Below the pieces are notes generated by a model. That model was not told the DNA's origin. It did no database searches and worked only from the letters and a program-made list of their open reading frames with translations. From the NCBI GenBank assembly GCA_963802205.1, contig CAWDHW010000033.1, positions 1-64,000 of the forward strand: DNA of 64,000 bases. The letters are read 5' to 3'. The DNA comes from DYRB01 sp963802205. Its GTDB lineage: Bacteria > Pseudomonadota > Gammaproteobacteria > Chromatiales > Chromatiaceae. Position numbers and translations under genes: made by a program. This document shows positions 59,949 to 64,000 of this stretch, in pieces. The stretch's first letter is position 1; each line of letters begins with the position of its first letter.

Positions 59949-62024
59949 GTGGACAACCGCAAAGACCTCCTGATCGAGATTGGCACCGAGGAACTGCCCC
60001 CCAAGGCCCTGCTGCGGCTGTCCACGGCCTTCCGCGATGGCCTGGAGCGACAACTCCGCGACTCGGCCCTCGACATTACCGCCATCGACACCTTCGCCAG
60101 CCCCCGCCGTCTGGCTCTGCTGGTACGCGGTCTGGTGGAGCGCCAAGCGGACCAGGAGTTGGTCCGTCGCGGGCCAGCGGTGCAGTCCGCCTTCGGGGCA
60201 GACGGCAAGCCCAGCCAGGCGGCGATTGGCTTCGCCCGGTCCTGTGGTGTTGAGGTCGCAGACCTGGAGCGCCAGACCACAGACCAGGGTGCCTGGCTCG
60301 TCTCCCGCCGGGTCCAACCCGGGCGTGCCACCGCCGAACTGCTGCCGGGGATGGTCGAGCAGGCCTTGGGCGGGCTGCCGATCCCCAAGCGCATGCGCTG
60401 GGGCGCCGGGGAGGAGCAGTTCGTGCGCCCGGTGCATTGGGTTTGCCTGGTCTTCGGCGACCAGATGGTCCCTGGCAAAGTCCTGGGCCTGACCATAGGT
60501 CGCGAGACCCGCGGCCACCGTTTCCACGCCCCAGGCGCCCTGGTCCTGGCTCATGCAGACGCCTATGCCGAACTGCTGCGGACCCAAGGGTGGGTGGAGC
60601 CTGACTTCGCCGCCCGTCGCGCCCGTATCCGCGGTCAGGTCGAGGTCTTAAGCGAGAGCGTCGGCTGCCGTGCCCGGATCGACGAGGACTTGCTCGACGA
60701 GGTCACGGCCCTGTGCGAGTGGCCGACGGCCATCCTCGGGAGCTTCTCCAGGGAGTTCCTGGAGGTGCCACCGGAGGCCCTGATCGAGACCATGCAAAGC
60801 AACCAGAAGTACTTCCCGCTCTTCGACGGCGAGGGTCTGCTCTATCCGGGCTTCATTACCGTCGCGAACATCGAGTCCCAGGACCCGGACCAGGTGCGCC
60901 AGGGGAACGAGCGGGTGATACGCCCGCGCTTCTCCGATGCCGCCTTCTTTTGGAAGCAGGACCTCCGCCATCCGCTGGACGCCCTGCTGCCACGGCTGGA
61001 GACTGTGGTCTTTCAGGACCGCCTCGGCACTCTGGGGGAGAAGGCCCGCCGGGTCGCCCTGGGGGCCTGCGCCATAGCCCGGGATCTTGGCCAGGACATC
61101 GCCCTGGCGGAACGTTCGGCACTGCTGGCCAAGTGCGACCTCATGACCCACATGATCTTCGAGTTCCCCGGCCTTCAGGGGACCATGGGCCGCTACTATG
61201 CCGAGCGCTCCGGGGAGGACCCCTGCGTTTCCGCCGCCATGGAGGAGCAGTACCTGCCGAGGTTCGCCGGCGACCGCCTGCCCCAAAGCGACTGCGGTCA
61301 GGTCCTGGCCCTGGCGGACCGGCTCGACACCCTGGTGGGCATCTTCGCCATCGGCCAGCGCCCGACCGGGGTCAAGGACCCCTACGCCCTGCGACGCGCC
61401 GCCCTGGGTGTCCTGCGTATCCTGATCGAAACCCCACTGGCACTGGACCTCAAGCCCCTCCTGGTCAATGCGGCCGAGCATCTCGCCGGCAAGATCGATG
61501 CCGCCAAGGCCGCCGACGAGGTCCTGGAATACAGCCTGGAGCGGCTCAAAGGTTATTACCAGGACCAATCCATCCCCGGCGACAGCGTGGACGCGGTCCT
61601 GGCCACCGGCGTGACCAGCCCCGCCGACCTCGACCGTCGCATCCAGGCCGTGGAGGCCTTCCGTCGGCTCCCGGAGGCTGCGGCCCTGGCGGCCGCCAAC
61701 AAACGCATCCGCAACATCCTCAAGAAGAGCGGATTGGACCCAAGGGGCCTGACGGTGAACCCGGCCCTGCTGTTGGACCCCGCGGAGCAGAGCCTGTCGA
61801 TGCGCATCGGCGAGGCCGCCGAGTACGTGGCACCGATGCAGGCGGCCCAGGACTATACCGGGGTCCTCATGGCCTTGGCACAGCTCCGCCCTGAGGTAGA
61901 CGCCTTCTTCGATGCCGTTATGGTCATGGCCGAGGACCTGAACCTGCGCCGTAATCGCCTGATCCTGTTGGGATCGCTGGAGGCGCTGTTCCTGAGCGTC
62001 GCGGACATTTCGGTACTGCAATGA
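59949..62024 (+). CDS. glyS: Glycyl-tRNA synthetase beta subunit
   Basis: The 691-residue beta subunit, needed for tRNA recognition and activity. It begins LLIEIGTEELPPKALLRLS, has the HD-like domain (LAKCDLMTHMIFEFPGLQGT), and ends with the anticodon-binding-like region. The start is GTG at 59949. The end overlaps the MazG-like gene by ATGA. Confidence 0.97.
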   Translation: MDNRKDLLIEIGTEELPPKALLRLSTAFRDGLERQLRDSALDITAIDTFASPRRLALLVRGLVERQADQELVRRGPAVQSAFGADGKPSQAAIGFARSCGVEVADLERQTTDQGAWLVSRRVQPGRATAELLPGMVEQALGGLPIPKRMRWGAGEEQFVRPVHWVCLVFGDQMVPGKVLGLTIGRETRGHRFHAPGALVLAHADAYAELLRTQGWVEPDFAARRARIRGQVEVLSESVGCRARIDEDLLDEVTALCEWPTAILGSFSREFLEVPPEALIETMQSNQKYFPLFDGEGLLYPGFITVANIESQDPDQVRQGNERVIRPRFSDAAFFWKQDLRHPLDALLPRLETVVFQDRLGTLGEKARRVALGACAIARDLGQDIALAERSALLAKCDLMTHMIFEFPGLQGTMGRYYAERSGEDPCVSAAMEEQYLPRFAGDRLPQSDCGQVLALADRLDTLVGIFAIGQRPTGVKDPYALRRAALGVLRILIETPLALDLKPLLVNAAEHLAGKIDAAKAADEVLEYSLERLKGYYQDQSIPGDSVDAVLATGVTSPADLDRRIQAVEAFRRLPEAAALAAANKRIRNILKKSGLDPRGLTVNPALLLDPAEQSLSMRIGEAAEYVAPMQAAQDYTGVLMALAQLRPEVDAFFDAVMVMAEDLNLRRNRLILLGSLEALFLSVADISVLQ

Positions 62025-62359
62025 GCGACAGGGATTCCTACGGGGCTATGCTTGCGGCGGTCCAGGCCTTCCACGACAAGCACAAGTTCAGGGAGTTGGG
62101 CGGGGAGGAGATGACCTACCGCCTGGCCCTGATGGCGGAGGAACTCGGCGAGATCTCCGCCTGCGTCACCAAGGGCAAGGGCCGAGAGGCCCTGGCGGAG
62201 GAGGTCGCCGACCTCCTCATCCTGGTGCTCGGCACCGCCATCGCCCAGGGTTTCGACCTGAATCAGGCCTTCTGGGACAAGATGGCCAAACTCGACCGGC
62301 GGGAGGGGCGACTGGTGGATGGGCGCATCCGGGTATCGGAGTTTCGCGGGGTCGATTAG
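62021..62359 (+). CDS. MazG-like nucleotide pyrophosphohydrolase
   Basis: A 112-residue all-alpha NTP pyrophosphatase-like protein. The metal-binding pattern EExxE...ExxD is present in MAEELGEISACVTKG and EEVADLLILV. Members of this size hydrolyse (d)NTPs or house-clean nucleotides. It overlaps glyS by 4 bp and sits 10 bp before gmhB, so it is co-transcribed. Confidence 0.85.
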   Translation: MSDRDSYGAMLAAVQAFHDKHKFRELGGEEMTYRLALMAEELGEISACVTKGKGREALAEEVADLLILVLGTAIAQGFDLNQAFWDKMAKLDRREGRLVDGRIRVSEFRGVD

Positions 62360-62369
62360 GGCTCAGACT

Positions 62370-62909
62370 ATGGCCCTCATCATCTTGGACCGAGACGGGG
62401 TCATCAACGAGGACTCCGAGACCTTCATCAAGACCGTCGAGGAGTGGATCCCCATCCCCGGCAGTCTGGAGGCCATGGCGCGCCTGAGACAGGCAGGACA
62501 TCGGTTGGTCATCGCCAGCAACCAGTCCGGCCTGGCCCGGGGCCTCCTGACCCTGGACGACCTCAACGCCATGCACCAGCGCCTGCGCGAGTCCCTCGCC
62601 GGGCTGGGTGGCGAGTTGGACGGTATCTTCTTCTGCCCCCACGGCCCGGCCGATGACTGTGGCTGCCGCAAACCCAAGCCGGGGCTGCTGCTGGAGATTC
62701 AGGCCCAGTTCCATGTAGACCTCAAGGCCGCCCTGGTCATCGGCGACTCCCTGCGGGACCTGGAGGCGGCCTGGGCCGTGGGGGCGTCCGCCATGCTGGT
62801 GCTGACCGGTAAGGGCGCCCGTACCCTGGAGCAGCATGCCAACCGGCTGGGCGCTACCCCAGTCTTCGCCAATCTCTCCGCCGCTGCGGATGCCATCCTC
62901 GCTCAATAA
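62370..62909 (+). CDS. gmhB: D-glycero-beta-D-manno-heptose 1,7-bisphosphate 7-phosphatase
   Basis: GmhB removes the 7-phosphate from heptose bisphosphate in ADP-heptose synthesis for lipopolysaccharide. The HAD nucleophile motif is LDRDG with D7 and D9, and the zinc loop is C89, H91, C97 and C99 (CPHGPADDCGC). The K-P-x-P-G (RKPKPG) and GDSLRDL motifs follow. The ATG at 62370 gives 179 residues. The order glyS-gmhB-plsC is typical of gammaproteobacteria. Confidence 0.95.
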   Translation: MALIILDRDGVINEDSETFIKTVEEWIPIPGSLEAMARLRQAGHRLVIASNQSGLARGLLTLDDLNAMHQRLRESLAGLGGELDGIFFCPHGPADDCGCRKPKPGLLLEIQAQFHVDLKAALVIGDSLRDLEAAWAVGASAMLVLTGKGARTLEQHANRLGATPVFANLSAAADAILAQ

Positions 62910-62919
62910 GGATCACGTC

Positions 62920-63648
62920 ATGGTATTCGTCCGTTCCCTGGCCTACTTCCTGGTCATGGTCCTGTCCATCGCCCTCTACACGATTCCCATAGTCCTCGTC
63001 GGATGGGCCCTGACGCCGATGGGGTTGGCGGCCGTTGGTGCCCAATGGGCGCGGGTCAATCTCCAAGCCTTGCGGATCATCTGCCGCCTCGACTACCGCG
63101 TCACCGGTGCCGAGAACCTGCCGAGCACCAACGCCATCCTGCTCTGCAAGCACCAGTCCACTTGGGAGACCATCGCTCTCCTCGCCCTGATGCCGAGACC
63201 CCAGACCTGGGTGGTCAAGCAGGAACTCCTCCGGGTGCCAGTGTTCGGCTGGAGCCTGGCCCAGTTCAAGCCTATTGCCCTGGACCGCGGCGCCGGGCGC
63301 AAGGCGATGCGCCAACTGCTCGAACAGGGGGCCATGGCACTGCAGGAGGGGCGTTGGATAGTCCTCTTCCCCGAGGGGACCCGGGTGGCCGCCGGGGAGC
63401 ACGGTCGCTACGGCCAGGGCGGGGCCATGCTGGCGGAACGAACGGGTCGCGCCGTGGTACCGATCGCCCACAACGCCGGCGTCTTTTGGGCGCGCCGGGG
63501 CCTGCACAAACGCCCCGGGGTCATCGATGTGGTCATTGGTCCCGCTATCGAGACCAAGGGGCGTCGTGCCCAGGACATCAACCGAGAGGTCGAGGACTGG
63601 ATCGAGGCGCGGGTGGCTGAGCTTCCAGGGCCGGTAGCGGGGGCTTGA
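62920..63648 (+). CDS. plsC: 1-acyl-sn-glycerol-3-phosphate acyltransferase
   Basis: PlsC acylates lysophosphatidate to phosphatidate at the inner membrane. The 242-residue protein has an N-terminal hydrophobic anchor (LAYFLVMVLSIALYTIPIVL), the HX4E variant of the HX4D motif (H78 and E83 in KHQSTWE), and FPEGTR at 150-155. The Glu variant is common in this subgroup. The ATG at 62920 has AAGGA upstream. Confidence 0.93.
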   Translation: MVFVRSLAYFLVMVLSIALYTIPIVLVGWALTPMGLAAVGAQWARVNLQALRIICRLDYRVTGAENLPSTNAILLCKHQSTWETIALLALMPRPQTWVVKQELLRVPVFGWSLAQFKPIALDRGAGRKAMRQLLEQGAMALQEGRWIVLFPEGTRVAAGEHGRYGQGGAMLAERTGRAVVPIAHNAGVFWARRGLHKRPGVIDVVIGPAIETKGRRAQDINREVEDWIEARVAELPGPVAGA

Positions 63649-63710
63649 GCCTTATTGGTCCAGGTTGAGCCCAAGCTTCCCTGGCCGTGCCGTATCCGGA
63701 TCTGGGTTGG

Positions 63711-64000
63711 TCAGGTCTCATCGCAGTGGCTCACAATGCCGCTGGAAGGCGGCCTGCCCTGGGTCGGTCCGTCCGCCCATAGCCCTCGAATGGCGGCAAT
63801 GCCCTGAGCGCCATGGCGGATCGCCGTGTCCAGGTCGGCGGGACCTAAGCCTCCGAGGGCGAAGACCGGAAGGGGAGCGCGGTCCGCCAACTCGGCGAAG
63901 CGCGGCCAGCCCAGCGCTTGTAACCCGGGGTGTGTAGTGGTGGGTTGGACCGGGGCCAGCAACGCATAGTCCAGCCCTAAGTCCGCGGCGCGCTGAAGGT
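63711..64000 (-). CDS. Thiamine-phosphate-synthase-like domain, C-terminal part (runs off the window)
   Basis: The visible 96 codons read leftward from the window edge: AADLGLDYALLAPVQPTTTH, PGLQALGWPRFAELADRAPL and VFALGGLGPADLDTAIRHGA, the last strands of a ThiE/TenI barrel. In gammaproteobacteria a gene in this style is often a fusion of an N-terminal Nudix (MutT) domain with a ThiE-like domain, but the front half is outside the window. The stop TGA is at 63713-63711. Confidence 0.75.
   Translation of the reverse strand, partial: LQRAADLGLDYALLAPVQPTTTHPGLQALGWPRFAELADRAPLPVFALGGLGPADLDTAIRHGAQGIAAIRGLWADGPTQGRPPSSGIVSHCDET

Overview
The window is GC-rich DNA from a chromosome of a sulfur-oxidising autotrophic gammaproteobacterium, most likely a purple sulfur bacterium (Chromatiaceae). 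The main evidence is the dissimilatory adenylylsulfate reductase pair aprBA, a short bacterial phosphoribulokinase (Calvin cycle), an Allochromatium-type 2[4Fe-4S] ferredoxin, and gene orders familiar from gammaproteobacteria: prfB-lysS, rsmD-coaD-ferredoxin, miaB-phoH-ybeY-corC, pilMNOPQ-aroK-aroB-gltB-gltD and glyQ-glyS-gmhB-plsC. No rRNA, tRNA, CRISPR array, integrase or insertion sequence was found.

Layout. 1-2.7 kb: prfB (with its programmed +1 frameshift) and lysS on the minus strand. 3.0-10.1 kb: an M16 peptidase pair, rsmD, coaD, ferredoxin, gamma-glutamyltranspeptidase and a Tim44-like protein. 10.4-16.5 kb: an AEC transporter, the miaB-phoH-ybeY-corC run and a secreted RNase T2 with an extra N-terminal region. 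16.6-24.7 kb: phosphoribulokinase, an orphan encapsulated-ferritin-like protein, a divergent pair of LexA-type genes, a YkgJ-like protein, aprBA, and a thioredoxin/HEAT gene broken by a frameshift. 24.7-30.8 kb: DUF423, bioA, rsmE, a DEAD-box helicase, a methyltransferase, a small secreted protein behind a consensus promoter, and a decayed DUF1902 antitoxin-like gene. 30.8-44.7 kb: gltBD, aroKB and pilMNOPQ on one strand, interrupted by palindromic repeats and a DUF29 remnant. 45-53 kb: an unrecognised gene, mdh, malic enzyme, rpmE and an iron(III) ABC importer behind a Fur-box-like site. 52.7-64 kb: DUF418, metY, a pentapeptide-repeat protein, acuI, three small membrane proteins, glyQS, a MazG-like protein, gmhB, plsC and the end of a thiamine-phosphate-synthase-like gene that runs off the right edge.

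How the genes fit together. aprBA (sulfite to APS to sulfate oxidation) and prk (CO2 fixation) indicate sulfur-driven autotrophy; glt, mdh, malic enzyme, metY and bioA supply core anabolism; pilMNOPQ builds the type IV pilus alignment complex and secretin; fbpABC imports the iron needed for the Fe-S and heme load of such a cell.

The most interesting signals are: (1) the LexA pair, a full-length lexA divergent from a LexA/UmuD-like S24 peptidase without a DNA-binding domain, with one alphaproteobacterial-type direct-repeat box (GTTC-N7-GTTC and its complement GAAC-N7-GAAC) in front of each gene; (2) several families of GTAGG-ended palindromes at the 3' ends of genes, in two cases supplying the stop codon and in two others changing or truncating the coding end; (3) a 115-aa internally duplicated secreted protein behind a perfect TTGACA-N18-TATAAT promoter; (4) aprBA without adjacent aprM; (5) an encapsulated-ferritin-like protein with no encapsulin nearby and no visible cargo-loading tail. 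Identifications come from motif recognition by eye; no database search was run.
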